The notes beneath the pieces are model-generated. The model did no database searches. It was not told the DNA's origin and worked only from the letters and a program-made list of their open reading frames with translations. A stretch of 64,000 nucleotides of DNA, taken from Desulfoluna spongiiphila (GTDB lineage: Bacteria; Desulfobacterota; Desulfobacteria; Desulfobacterales; Desulfolunaceae). Of this stretch, positions 17,670 through 28,894 are shown in pieces. The first letter of the stretch is position 1. Each line of letters begins with the position of its first letter. The stretch covers positions 186,001 to 250,000 of the forward strand of contig NZ_FMUX01000001.1 in NCBI RefSeq assembly GCF_900101345.1, written 5' to 3'. The position numbers and the translations under genes are program-made.

Positions 17670-18464
17670 GTGATAGCCATGAACATGGAAGCAATTAAAA
17701 ATACGGCCCTTTCCGCCGCTTTCAAAGGGGGAAGAATCCTCTCCTCCATGTACGGAAGCTCCTTCCGTATCGACCGGAAAGGCCGCATCGACCTGGTCAC
17801 CGAGGCGGATACCGCCTCTGAAAAGGCCATCATCGAGACCCTGTCCCACCAGTTTCCCGACCACGATATCCTGGCCGAGGAGAGTGGGGCCACAGCAAAA
17901 AAAAGCCCGTACCGATGGGTCATCGATCCCCTGGACGGCACCACGAACTTTGCCCACGGCCTGCCCCTGTTCTCCATCGCCATCGCGTTTCAGGCCCACG
18001 GCGAGACCCGATTCGGAGCGGTGTTCAACCCCGTCACCGAAGAACTCTTTACGGCAACAAAGGGCGAAGGCGCATTTCTCTGCGGCCGCCGCATCTCGGT
18101 AAGCGACACCCCGTCCCTGGAGGAGAGCCTTCTGGTGACCGGGTTTCCCTACAATGTCCGAGAAATCCTGCCCGGGCTCATGCAGCGCTTTGAAGCCTGC
18201 CTCGACGCGGCCCAGGGGGTTCGCCGCCTGGGTTCTGCCGCCCTGGACCTCTGTTACCTCGCCTGCGGACGCTTTGACGGCTTCTGGGAAGAGAACCTCA
18301 AAGCCTGGGACACGGCCGCAGGAGTCCTCATCGCCCAAGAGGCAGGGGGGAGAGTCACCGGCTTCAACGGAGAGCCTTTTACGCCCGGAGACGCTGAAAT
18401 GCTTGCCACAAACGGCAAGATTCACCATGACATGATGACACTGTTGACGACACCAACGGCCTGA
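17670..18464 (+). CDS. suhB: Inositol monophosphatase family protein (SuhB-like)
   Basis: A 264-residue Mg2+-dependent sugar phosphatase. The metal-binding motifs are EES near residue 70, WVIDPLDGTTNFAHGLP near residues 84-100 and WDTAAGVLIAQEAGG near residue 213. The reaction expected is hydrolysis of inositol-1-phosphate or a related sugar phosphate; SuhB proteins also bind transcription complexes during rRNA synthesis in enterobacteria, which cannot be inferred here. The GTG at 17670, six bases after AAGGA, is the best start; ATGs at 17679 and 17685 are alternatives. It is 76 bases after hflX on the same strand. Confidence 0.92.
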   Translation: MIAMNMEAIKNTALSAAFKGGRILSSMYGSSFRIDRKGRIDLVTEADTASEKAIIETLSHQFPDHDILAEESGATAKKSPYRWVIDPLDGTTNFAHGLPLFSIAIAFQAHGETRFGAVFNPVTEELFTATKGEGAFLCGRRISVSDTPSLEESLLVTGFPYNVREILPGLMQRFEACLDAAQGVRRLGSAALDLCYLACGRFDGFWEENLKAWDTAAGVLIAQEAGGRVTGFNGEPFTPGDAEMLATNGKIHHDMMTLLTTPTA

Positions 18465-18545
18465 AGCCCGCGCACACCCGGCTGCGACTGACCCTATCCC
18501 GCCCGGATTGCCAGACTGACGCGCCATCAAACCATAAGGGGACCT

Positions 18546-18743
18546 ATGCATAACGATATTGTCTTCGTCCAGAAATCAGAGGCTTACCTCGACTGTTTCG
18601 GCAACTTCGACATCAACGACAAAGTGTGCACCAAACACTGTGCCCTTTGCCTGAAATGCATCATCGAACGTGACCAGAACGACCGCATGGAGCTCATCGA
18701 AGACCTCATGAACACCGAGGCCATGCCCGCACGGCTCCAGTAA
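18546..18743 (+). CDS. Small Cys-containing protein of unknown function
   Basis: A 65-residue protein I do not recognise. It has four cysteines, with CTKHCALCLKC concentrated in residues 33-43, flanked by acidic helices; the spacing resembles a small metal site. AAGGGGA lies just before the ATG, and a strong terminator follows 21 bases after the stop, so it looks like a real last gene of the hflX-suhB strand. It is acidic, without signal peptide or membrane segment. Confidence 0.6.
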   Translation: MHNDIVFVQKSEAYLDCFGNFDINDKVCTKHCALCLKCIIERDQNDRMELIEDLMNTEAMPARLQ

Positions 18744-18764
18744 GCAAAACACGACACACCCACT

Positions 18765-18816
18765 AAAAAAACCCGACAGGACCTCCAAAGAAAACGAGGT
18801 GCCCTGGCGGGTTTTT
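18765..18816. terminator. Bidirectional terminator hairpin
   Basis: AAAAACCCG pairs with CGGGTTTTT, and inside this AGG/CCT and CCTC/GAGG continue the stem around an A-rich loop. The plus strand ends in a T-run and the minus strand also ends in one. It serves the small gene at 18546-18743. Confidence 0.8.
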
Positions 18817-18852
18817 GCTTTTTTGTAACCATTCAGCTCAAAAAAAAACGAT

Positions 18853-19102
18853 GCCTCCGGCGGCACGGTGTGCCACCTTGAAAGCAGGTTGCGGATGCGC
18901 TTTGCCCCTCGTTCCTCGGGGCAAATCACATCCACCTTTTAAAGATTTAGCCTCCGGCGGGTCGCTTTTTTGAAAAAAAGCTCCGCAAAAAACGTTCCTC
19001 ATGAAAAAGTCAAAATTATTTCGACGGAGCCTGAAAAGAATTGCTTAAGACCTGTTTGTCAAACTTTTTAAAAGCTTGGCCCCCGGCAGGGCCGCCGGAG
19101 GC
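18853..19102. repeat. Dispersed GCCTCCGGCGGC repeat, long composite copy
   Basis: The copy starts with GCCTCCGGCGGC and ends with GCCGCCGGAGGC. From left to right it has the hairpin module (GGTGTGCCACC, then CCCCTCGTTCCTCGGGG), an internal module with GGGTCGCTTTTTTG and GCTCCGCAAAAAACGTT, and the end module with GTTTGTCAAAC and CCCCGGCAGGGCCG. The internal module is shared only with the copy at 27053-27377, which is in reverse orientation. It lies between convergent genes. Confidence 0.85.
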
Positions 19103-19135
19103 AACGCTTTTTCTGCGGCTTTACGCCGTTATATC

Positions 19136-20512
19136 TCAAAAAATCTTGGACGGATTGAGGATCCCCTTGGGGTCGAAGAGTTTTTTGATGCCCCTCATGA
19201 TCTCCAGCTCTTTGTCTCCGAGCTCTTTACCGATGTACTCCCGCTTGGTGATCCCCACCCCGTGTTCGCCGGAGAGGGTCCCCCCCAGGGCCAGGGTGTG
19301 ATCGAAGATCTCGTCGATGACGGCATCGGCCCTGAGCTTCTGCACCGGGTCCTTTTTATCGATCATGACGTTAAAATGGATATTGCCGTCCCCTGCGTGG
19401 CCGAAGCTCACCATGGGAAGGCCGTACTCTTTTTTGAGGGATTCGATCTTCTTGACCATCTTGGGAATGGCGCTTCGGGGCACCACGATATCCTCGTTGA
19501 TCTTATCGGGCCCGAAGAGATAGAGGGCCGGCGACACTTTTTTGCGCACCGTCCAGAGGCGCTTGGCCTCATGGGCATCCCGGGCCTCCTCCACGGCCAT
19601 GGCCCCGGCTCCCTTGACGATTCCCGCCACCGCCTCAAGGGAGGTGGCCACCTCCGAGGCCGAACCGTCCACCTCAATAAGCAAAATAGAGCGGCACCCC
19701 TGGGGAAGATCCAGGTCGGCGATGGATTGCGCGCAGGAAATGGACGCCTCGTCCATGTACTCCACACAGCGCGGCAGGGTTCCTGAGGCAATAATACGGG
19801 TGACGGCCTCTGCGGCCTCGTCCATGCTGGCAAAGGAAACCTTCAGGGTGGCGGTGGCCGCAGGCAGGGGAAGAAGCTTGAGCAGGATCCGCGTGATGAC
19901 GGCAAGGGTCCCCTCGGAGCCCACAAGAAGGCGGGTCAGGTCATACCCCACCACGCCCTTGGCAGTTCGCACGCCGGTATGAACAATCTCCCCCGTGGGC
20001 AGGACCGCTTCCACCCCCAGGACATAATCCCGGGTCACCCCGTACTTCACGGCCCGGGGGCCGCCGGCGCATTCGGCCACGTTGCCCCCCAGGGTGGATA
20101 CCCCTGCACTGGAGGGGTCCGGGGGATAGAACATCCCCTTTGCCTCCACGGCCTTGTGAAAATCGCCGGTGATCACCCCGGGCTCCACCTCGGCGGTAAA
20201 ATTGTCCGTATCGATCTCGACAATACGATCCATCAGGGTCGTCACCAGGACCACCCCGCCTTCAACCGCCACGGAGCCGCCGGTGGTCCCTGTGCCGCTG
20301 CCCCTGGGCACCACGGGAAACCCCAGCTCGCAGGCCAGGGCCAGGGTGCGGGAGATCTCCTCGGCACTGGTGGGAAACACCACCGCATCCGGGATGCATC
20401 GCGCATTTCGTGCATCGTACGCGTAGCAGACGCGGTCTTCCTTTGATGTCTTCAGCCGCTCCTTGCCGTAAATGTCCGTAAGGGCCAAGCGGGCCTTTCT
20501 CTTTAATTCCAT
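19136..20512 (-). CDS. glcD: FAD-linked glycolate/D-lactate oxidase subunit (GlcD-like)
   Basis: A 458-residue flavoprotein of the vanillyl-alcohol-oxidase fold. Residues 35-215 are the FAD-binding PCMH domain (VVPRGSGTGTTGG near residue 69, then PPDPSS and STLGGNVAECAGG). The C-terminal FAD-oxidase domain ends with SFGHAGDGNIHFN, SGEHGVGITKR and LFDPKGILNPSKIF. The reaction expected is oxidation of a 2-hydroxyacid such as glycolate or D-lactate, passing electrons to an iron-sulfur partner. The only GlcF-like gene in view is at 3615-4877. A 60-codon gene lies 11 bases upstream. A repeat copy follows the stop. Confidence 0.9.
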   Translation of the reverse strand: MELKRKARLALTDIYGKERLKTSKEDRVCYAYDARNARCIPDAVVFPTSAEEISRTLALACELGFPVVPRGSGTGTTGGSVAVEGGVVLVTTLMDRIVEIDTDNFTAEVEPGVITGDFHKAVEAKGMFYPPDPSSAGVSTLGGNVAECAGGPRAVKYGVTRDYVLGVEAVLPTGEIVHTGVRTAKGVVGYDLTRLLVGSEGTLAVITRILLKLLPLPAATATLKVSFASMDEAAEAVTRIIASGTLPRCVEYMDEASISCAQSIADLDLPQGCRSILLIEVDGSASEVATSLEAVAGIVKGAGAMAVEEARDAHEAKRLWTVRKKVSPALYLFGPDKINEDIVVPRSAIPKMVKKIESLKKEYGLPMVSFGHAGDGNIHFNVMIDKKDPVQKLRADAVIDEIFDHTLALGGTLSGEHGVGITKREYIGKELGDKELEIMRGIKKLFDPKGILNPSKIF

Positions 20513-20523
20513 GCCTTCCCCAA

Positions 20524-20706
20524 TTACCAGTACTTCTGGCGGTCCAGCTCACGAAGTCCCTCCTCTTTGAGGCGGACAATTTCATGAGGCTCAATACCCA
20601 GGCCGCGGGCAATCACCTCGGCCCGATTCAACTTTTCCAGGATCTCTTTTAATCGCTTTTTCTTTCTATGGTCAGAGCCCCAGACGGGTTCATCCGATGA
20701 AATCAT
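20524..20706 (-). CDS. Small charged protein upstream of glcD
   Basis: A 60-residue protein I do not recognise. It is very basic and helical in the middle (HRKKKRLKEILEKLNRAEVIARGLG) and ends DRQKYW. The start at 20706 is preferred over an upstream in-frame GTG or ATG because GGAGGG sits eight bases before it. It ends 11 bases before glcD and should be co-transcribed with it. It has no cysteines, signal peptide or membrane segment; a regulatory or assembly role for the oxidase would be guesswork. Confidence 0.6.
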   Translation of the reverse strand: MISSDEPVWGSDHRKKKRLKEILEKLNRAEVIARGLGIEPHEIVRLKEEGLRELDRQKYW

Positions 20707-20844
20707 AAGACCCTCCAGCTGAAGGTGAAAGGAAAAAACCATTCGCGTCTATGCGATCAATGTTTACGTGGAAGCACAAAAACAACGCACCTTGCAACGG
20801 ATACCTTTACAGCAAGCCTTTCCCTGCATGGCAAAAATTCCGTC

Positions 20845-22209
20845 TTAAAAATCGCCGTTTTCGATCTTTCTGGAAAGATATTCGATCTGGTTTCGCATCT
20901 GGACCTCCTGGCGGATGTCCTTTTCAATGGTTCCCACCGCATGCATCACGGTTGCGTGGTACCGATTGAAGTTCTTCCCAATGGCCTGAAGGGGCTGGTC
21001 GGTGTATCGACGTGAGAGGTAGATGGCCACCTGGCGGGGTTTTACGATGGTCTTTTTTCGTGACTTGGAGACAATATCGGTAGGCGTGATGTTGAATTCA
21101 CGGCAGACAAGCTTCTTGATCACATCAATGGTGACACGCTTCTTCTTGGTGGCGATGTTTTTCACCACGCTTTCCGCAAGGTCGAGATCCAGGGGAACAC
21201 CCATCAGGGAGGACTTGGCCGTCACGGAGACCAGGCCGCTTTCCAGCTGCCGGATGTTGTCGGTGAGTTCACCGGCAAGGTACTCGATGATATCCATGGG
21301 AAGCTGGTGCCCCTTTGACGCCGCCTTCTTTTTCAAAATGCGGACGCGGGTCCTGAAATTGGGATCTTCGATGGGGGAAATCAGCCCGGAGGTGAACCGG
21401 GAGGCCAGCTGCTCATTCATTTTGGGAATGTCGTTGGGCAGGTAGCAGCTGGAAAACATGATTTTCTTGCCGGACTCCATGAGGTAGTCCAGGGTCATGG
21501 CCAGCTCAATCTGGGTGCGCTCCTTGCCACCTAAAAAGTGCACGTCTTCCAACAGCAAAACGTCACACTGGGAACGATACTTGTCCTTGAACTGCCCGGC
21601 CGTATCGTTTTTGAACGAGCCGATCATTTCGTTGGTGAAGTCTTCCGCCGTGATGTAGTAGACCCGTTCCCCCGGCTTCTTCCGGTTGATATGATGACCG
21701 ATGGCCTGGGTCAGATGGCTTTTGCCCATGCCCGTATCGGAGAGCAGGAACAGGGAGCTGTTCTGGGTCTGGGTGGACGAGGCAAGGGAGAGAGCCGCAG
21801 AATAGGCAAAGTCGTTGTTGCCGGAAACCACAAAGTCATCCAGGGTAAAATCCGGCCGCAGCATGCGACCGCTGTGCATCACGGGGTTGGCCACGTTGGG
21901 AATGACCAGCTGGGTTTCCACCTTCTTGAGCCCTTTTTTTACCACCGGGCCACGGCTTGCACCGTTTGTTCCTTTGCGCACATCAAGACAGAGACTGATA
22001 TCAGACCCCAGAAGGGTTCTTACTTCATCCTGAATCATGGAACCGTAGTGATCCTGAACCCGCTTCTTTGAAAACAAATTGGGGCACGAGACACGAAAGT
22101 CATCTCCGCTCCTGTTCTCAAACTTTACAGGTTCAATCCACATTCGGAAACTGTGGCCGGGCAGTCTCTCCTCCAGCACAGCTTTTACATTATTCCAAAC
22201 CGATTCCAT
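20845..22209 (-). CDS. dnaA: Chromosomal replication initiator DnaA, divergent
   Basis: A 454-residue DnaA with all four domains: N-terminal interaction domain, linker, AAA+ domain and C-terminal DNA-binding domain. Walker A is SDTGMGKSHLTQ (about residue 156), where most DnaA have GGVGLGKTHL. Walker B is LLLEDVHFLGGKERTQ instead of LLIDDIQFLAGKERTQ. The DnaA-box recognition segment reads RYHATVMHA, where the family consensus is RDHTTVLHA. No dnaN, recF or gyrB is nearby, and I find no TTATCCACA-type box upstream. It could be the main initiator of an atypical locus or a second DnaA. It replaces nothing visible in the window. Confidence 0.88.
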   Translation of the reverse strand: MESVWNNVKAVLEERLPGHSFRMWIEPVKFENRSGDDFRVSCPNLFSKKRVQDHYGSMIQDEVRTLLGSDISLCLDVRKGTNGASRGPVVKKGLKKVETQLVIPNVANPVMHSGRMLRPDFTLDDFVVSGNNDFAYSAALSLASSTQTQNSSLFLLSDTGMGKSHLTQAIGHHINRKKPGERVYYITAEDFTNEMIGSFKNDTAGQFKDKYRSQCDVLLLEDVHFLGGKERTQIELAMTLDYLMESGKKIMFSSCYLPNDIPKMNEQLASRFTSGLISPIEDPNFRTRVRILKKKAASKGHQLPMDIIEYLAGELTDNIRQLESGLVSVTAKSSLMGVPLDLDLAESVVKNIATKKKRVTIDVIKKLVCREFNITPTDIVSKSRKKTIVKPRQVAIYLSRRYTDQPLQAIGKNFNRYHATVMHAVGTIEKDIRQEVQMRNQIEYLSRKIENGDF

Positions 22210-23050
22210 ACAGTATGCTCACCAAATAAAAAACAATAAGAGGCTATTCCCTTTACAGGGCTCGTTAGAAAACCACCAAAATTTCTGATTATTCCCGATA
22301 CATTGCAGAATACCAAGGATAGAAACAGAGGACGGGATCCCCCATAGTGATGTAAATTGGTATTAATCCAACGTGATGACCCCGTCAACCCGAATATCTT
22401 CGATTTTCAGGATCCATTGCCCCACGCGCCAACACCACAACAACAACTTGATATAATTATTAATACAAAGAAACAAAACCGCAACCCCCCATAAATATTC
22501 CCAATCCTTCAATGTAGGATTTCCCAACTATATTCGAATGATCCGCGATTTCCTTCTCAATATCGACAAACACAAAATCTCTTGTTTCCTGCGCATTGCT
22601 CTGATTTGCTCCATTTTTCAGCATACCCACCCCGACAAACCACCCGACCACCTGAAATACTGCACCATTTAGCCCCCTTAGATGGGTTCCCCTTTTTTCT
22701 CCCACAGCCCCCGGGAGGGTTCCCCCCAAGAGCCCTATAAAACACCCCTTTACCGGCACCCCCCCAACCTGTTGACACAGGTCCATTCCCTACCACAATA
22801 TAGGGGATGAGCCTAGGTGTTCCTCCCAAGGCAACAAAACACCGGCGTTCTCATTGGTCCCTCTCTTTCTCTTTTTTGCATTCCCCTGGGCCAACGCTGC
22901 TGATATATATATGAGGCAGACGCCCGGTATTCCGCTGTTCGCCTGTTGTCACCATACATATCTCAGGAATCCGGGATGATACGCCTGAACCCTCTGGGTG
23001 GCAGTGCCGGGACAGGCCCTGGCCCGCCCATATATAATAAAGGAGAAAAC
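22210..23050. other. Long non-coding region between dnaA and pdxA
   Basis: About 840 bases without a convincing gene. It is clearly richer in A and T than its surroundings (for example TTGATATAATTATTAATAC near 22449-22467) and contains C-runs. Open frames here have no family resemblance or ribosome-binding site. It holds the promoters of the divergent dnaA and pdxA genes. An origin was considered, but exact or near-exact DnaA boxes were not seen. Confidence 0.5.
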
Positions 23051-24061
23051 ATGACCCAGCCTCCCCTGCTGGCCCTTACCATGGGTGATCCCTGCGGCAT
23101 CGGCCCGGAACTCGCCGCCAAGGCCTTTCACTCCGAAAAAGCATACGACAACATGCGCCCCTTCCTTGTGGGTGACGAAGAGACCATGATAAAAGCCGTG
23201 AAAACCACCGGCGTCCCGTTGACCATCCGCCCCATCCGCACCGCAGATGAGGCGCAGTTCGTCCCGGGCACCGTGGACCTTCTCACGGTCTCGTCCCTTG
23301 ACCGTGACGAGGTCATCCCCGGGGCTCCCACCGCCCGCACGGGCCAAGCCATGATCGAGGCCATCACCCGGTCCGTGGACCTGGCCCTTTCAGGGGAGTG
23401 CGATGCCATTGTCACGGGCCCTATCCACAAGGTGGCCATGAAACTGGCCGGATCTGAATTTCACGGACACACCGAACTCATCGCCACACGAACCCGGGCC
23501 AGGGAGTTTGCCATGATGATGGCCGGCGACCGCCTGAAGGTGGTCCTGGTGACCATCCACATCCCCTTGCGCCAGGTCATCGAAGAGCTCACGAGCCCTG
23601 TCATCACCGACCTCATCAGCCTGACGGCCCGATCCCTCACCGAGCGATTCGGCGTGACCTCCCCGCGCATCGCCGTGGCCGGCCTCAACCCCCATGCCGG
23701 CGAAGAGGGCCTATTCGGAGATGAAGAGAGCCGTCTCATCGCCCCGGCCGTCGAAAAAGCCCGGGCCCTGCACCCGACCTGCACCATCAGCGATCCCATG
23801 CCCCCGGACACCGTCTTTTTCAAGGCCGCCGAAGGGCACTACGACGCCGTGGTCTGCATGTACCACGACCAGGGCCTCATCCCCTTTAAAATGGTTCACT
23901 TCCACGACGGAGTGAACACCACCCTGGGGCTCCCCATCATTCGCACCTCCGTGGACCACGGCACCGCCTACGACATTGCCTGGAAAAACATCGCCTCGGA
24001 AGGCAGCCTCCTCAGCGCCATGGAGATGGCCGCCATGCAGGCCCGGAACCGAGTCCGTTAG
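23051..24061 (+). CDS. pdxA: 4-hydroxythreonine-4-phosphate dehydrogenase
   Basis: A 336-residue NAD-dependent, divalent-metal enzyme of pyridoxal phosphate synthesis in the DXP-dependent route. It oxidises 4-phosphohydroxythreonine, which decarboxylates to 3-amino-1-hydroxyacetone phosphate. Motifs are MGDPCGIGPE at the start, the metal-ligand histidines in EFHGHTE and NPHAGE, and YHDQGLIPFK near residue 270 followed by GLPIIRTSVDHGTAYDIA. The start at 23051 follows AAAGGAG; an upstream open extension lacks similarity. uvrA follows 67 bases later. Confidence 0.95.
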   Translation: MTQPPLLALTMGDPCGIGPELAAKAFHSEKAYDNMRPFLVGDEETMIKAVKTTGVPLTIRPIRTADEAQFVPGTVDLLTVSSLDRDEVIPGAPTARTGQAMIEAITRSVDLALSGECDAIVTGPIHKVAMKLAGSEFHGHTELIATRTRAREFAMMMAGDRLKVVLVTIHIPLRQVIEELTSPVITDLISLTARSLTERFGVTSPRIAVAGLNPHAGEEGLFGDEESRLIAPAVEKARALHPTCTISDPMPPDTVFFKAAEGHYDAVVCMYHDQGLIPFKMVHFHDGVNTTLGLPIIRTSVDHGTAYDIAWKNIASEGSLLSAMEMAAMQARNRVR

Positions 24062-24128
24062 CGGACGGCCATTTAACGCGCCACGTCACCGTGGCGCACC
24101 ATGCCCCTCATCAGGAAGCAAACACACC

Positions 24129-26972
<2,844 letters not shown>

Positions 26973-26981
26973 CGTCACAAC

Positions 26982-27020
26982 AAAAAAAGCCGTCCCACCC
27001 CTTTTCGGGTGAGACGGCTT
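26982..27020 (-). terminator. Terminator hairpin between uvrA and the FHA gene
   Basis: AAGCCGTC-C-CACCC pairs with GGGTG-A-GACGGCTT. The seven A residues at 26982-26988 give a T-run on the minus strand, so it best fits minus-strand transcripts coming through the repeat from the FHA gene; the plus strand lacks a T-run but the hairpin could still protect the uvrA mRNA end. Confidence 0.7.
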
Positions 27021-27052
27021 ACCATACAACATCTGTACCTATTCAGCGTATA

Positions 27053-27377
27053 CCTCCGGCGTCCCTGCCGGGGGCCAAACGTTTAGCCTGATTTATAAAA
27101 CCGGGTTTGACAAACAGGTCTTAAGCAAGCCTTTCCAGGCTCCGCCGAAATAAGTTCCACTTTTTCACATTAGAAACGTTTTTTGCGGAGCTTTTTTTCA
27201 AAAAAGCGACCCGCCGGAGGCAAGCTGAATAGTTACAAAAAATCTAACAAACCTGCCCCCCTAAAAAACTACCTGATTGAATTTCGCCTTAAAGGCGGAT
27301 GTGCTTTGACCCGAGGGACGAGGGGCAAAACGCATCCGCAACCTGCTTTCAAGATGGCACACCTTGCCGCCGGAGGC
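27053..27377. repeat. Dispersed GCCTCCGGCGGC repeat, longest composite copy
   Basis: This 325-base copy is the reverse of the one at 18853-19102 and has the same internal module (TTTTGCGGAGC and TTCAAAAAAGCG). It contains an extra internal CCGCCGGAGGC near 27211-27221 and ends with GCCGCCGGAGGC, as though two units were joined. It lies between convergent uvrA and the FHA gene. Confidence 0.85.
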
Positions 27378-27416
27378 TTCTTTATTAGAGCTAAATAATT
27401 TTGTGGGACCCTGCGG

Positions 27417-28196
27417 TCAGGCCGTTGTGCCGGCGGATGCTTCAGCCTCTGCATCCAGGGGGCTTCCATCCACCTTTCGCATGCGCACCTTGGAGAGAAA
27501 GCGAAGGTTGGATTGCCCCAGGGTCACCGTGTCCCCATGGGTCAGTTTCACCGGCTCCTTGCCGACCTTGGTGCCGTTGAGCCTGGGCTTGACAAGGCCG
27601 GAGACGTGGTTCAGGTAGTACCCGTCATCGCGCCTCACCACGGTGGCCGCTCGCTTGCCCATGAGAAACCCTTTGACCACCACCTCGTTTGAACGGGCGC
27701 TTCCCATGCGGGTGTACCGATTCCCCAGCTCAATGCGCCCCTTGCCCCCCTTTTTAAACACAAGGATAGGCAATGGCTTGGCTGAAATGCCCTTCATCCC
27801 CTTTTGCCTGCCGTTTTTAAGATCCGACGTATCGATGGCCATGGTGACGTCCAGGCTGCCCGCCTTTGTGGCCGTCAGGGGCGTTTCATGGAAAGTGACA
27901 TCTGCCCGATGTTCGGAAAAGAGAAGCTGGTGCTTGCCCACCCCCAGCTCATCGCCGTTTGACAGGGTGGCTTTTTTCACGCGGGTCCCGTTGACATAGG
28001 TGCCGTTCTTGCTCTCAAGGTCCGAGACCACCACGTTGTTCTCGCGAAACTCCACCCGGGCATGGAAACCGGAGACGGCCAGGTTGCCGATGATGATATC
28101 GTTCTTTTCGTTGCGGCCGATGGACAAGGGGCGACCATACTCCACGGTGTATTGCCGGATCATTTTTCCCTGGTATTTCAATATCAGAAACGGCAT
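27417..28196 (-). CDS. Stand-alone protein with two FHA domains
   Basis: A 259-residue cytoplasmic protein. FHA domains bind phosphothreonine peptides. The first (about residues 18-90) has the full signature: GRPLSIGR, then SGFHARVEF and SKNGTYVNGTRV. The second (about residues 150-235) keeps the fold pattern (RYTRMGS, NGTKVGKE, HGDTVTLG) but lacks the S-x-x-H motif, so phosphopeptide binding is doubtful there. No kinase or phosphatase gene is adjacent. GGAG upstream supports the ATG at 28196. A repeat and a minus-strand terminator follow it. Confidence 0.85.
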   Translation of the reverse strand: MPFLILKYQGKMIRQYTVEYGRPLSIGRNEKNDIIIGNLAVSGFHARVEFRENNVVVSDLESKNGTYVNGTRVKKATLSNGDELGVGKHQLLFSEHRADVTFHETPLTATKAGSLDVTMAIDTSDLKNGRQKGMKGISAKPLPILVFKKGGKGRIELGNRYTRMGSARSNEVVVKGFLMGKRAATVVRRDDGYYLNHVSGLVKPRLNGTKVGKEPVKLTHGDTVTLGQSNLRFLSKVRMRKVDGSPLDAEAEASAGTTA

Positions 28197-28455
28197 GGGT
28201 CAGGACTCCAGGATGACAGCACCACCCCCGCCGGAATGCGGGTTGCGATGGGATGGTTGGGGAATAAGGATGCTTAGAAATGGATGCAGCCGATAAAAAA
28301 GGGATCATGCCCTGCCGGCTCTGCGAGCTCTCCGGGCTTATCCCTTCACCTTACATACTATATATGATTGGCTTTCAGAGGGTCAAGGGGATCTTTCCGG
28401 GCCGCCACAAGCACCTGATATCTCGAAAAAACAACCTTTGGCCATCAGCGGGATA

Positions 28456-28497
28456 AAAAAAAGGGCCGAATCGTTGAATAAACGATCCGGCCCTTTA
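28456..28497 (-). terminator. Rho-independent terminator after atpE
   Basis: AAAGGGCCG-A-ATCGTT pairs with AACGAT-C-CGGCCCTTT around a GAATA-type loop, followed on the minus strand by a run of T residues (A-run at 28455-28462 on the plus strand). It ends the atpZ-atpI-atpB-atpE transcript. The rest of 28197-28529 shows nothing else. Confidence 0.85.
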
Positions 28498-28529
28498 AAT
28501 TCCCTTAGAGACACCGCGGTCTCTCGGAA

Positions 28530-28802
28530 TTAACCGAGAAGCCCTGCGATGGCAGCAGCCTGGGGATGCGCATAGATCAGGATCAGTGCGATAACCAGAG
28601 CATAAATACAAAGAGATTCGATCATGGCAAGACCGATGAGCATGGTTACAGTTACTTTACCGGAAGATTCGGGGTTTCTTGCAATCCCTTCAACGGCGGC
28701 TTTAAGACCCATACCCTGGCCGATACCACAACCGAAAGCTGCGATGGCGATGGCAAGTGCGGCTGAAAAAGAGCTGACCACGAAGAACTGTAATGCTTCC
28801 AT
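28530..28802 (-). CDS. atpE: F0 ATP synthase subunit c
   Basis: A 90-residue hairpin protein with two membrane helices; its oligomeric ring carries the coupling ion. The ion-binding carboxylate is E62 in [18 protein letters not shown]29 in GIGQG lies exactly 33 residues before E62 and S63 follows it, matching the Gln-Glu-Ser ligand set of sodium-dependent rings such as Ilyobacter and Propionigenium (Q32, E65, S66). The water-binding Thr of those rings is Leu here. AAGGAG precedes the ATG. It is the last gene of the F0 unit; F1 genes are not in the window. Confidence 0.96.
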   Translation of the reverse strand: MEALQFFVVSSFSAALAIAIAAFGCGIGQGMGLKAAVEGIARNPESSGKVTVTMLIGLAMIESLCIYALVIALILIYAHPQAAAIAGLLG

Positions 28803-28894
28803 TTGTTTCTCCTTAATGTAGAATGTATTGGTGTTCGGCTTCTTCCATTATCCCAATGTATAAGCCGTGTAATCCGAAGGTTGAGCAATGCCGA

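Noticed and set aside
22460..22786. 108-codon minus-strand frame in the dnaA-pdxA gap
   Set aside because: Glycine-rich translation without family resemblance, no ribosome-binding site and a neighbouring competing frame; probably chance in C-rich sequence.
22210..23050. Replication origin next to dnaA
   Set aside because: No DnaA-box cluster of the TTATCCACA type was found by eye and the usual origin genes are missing, so I do not annotate oriC.
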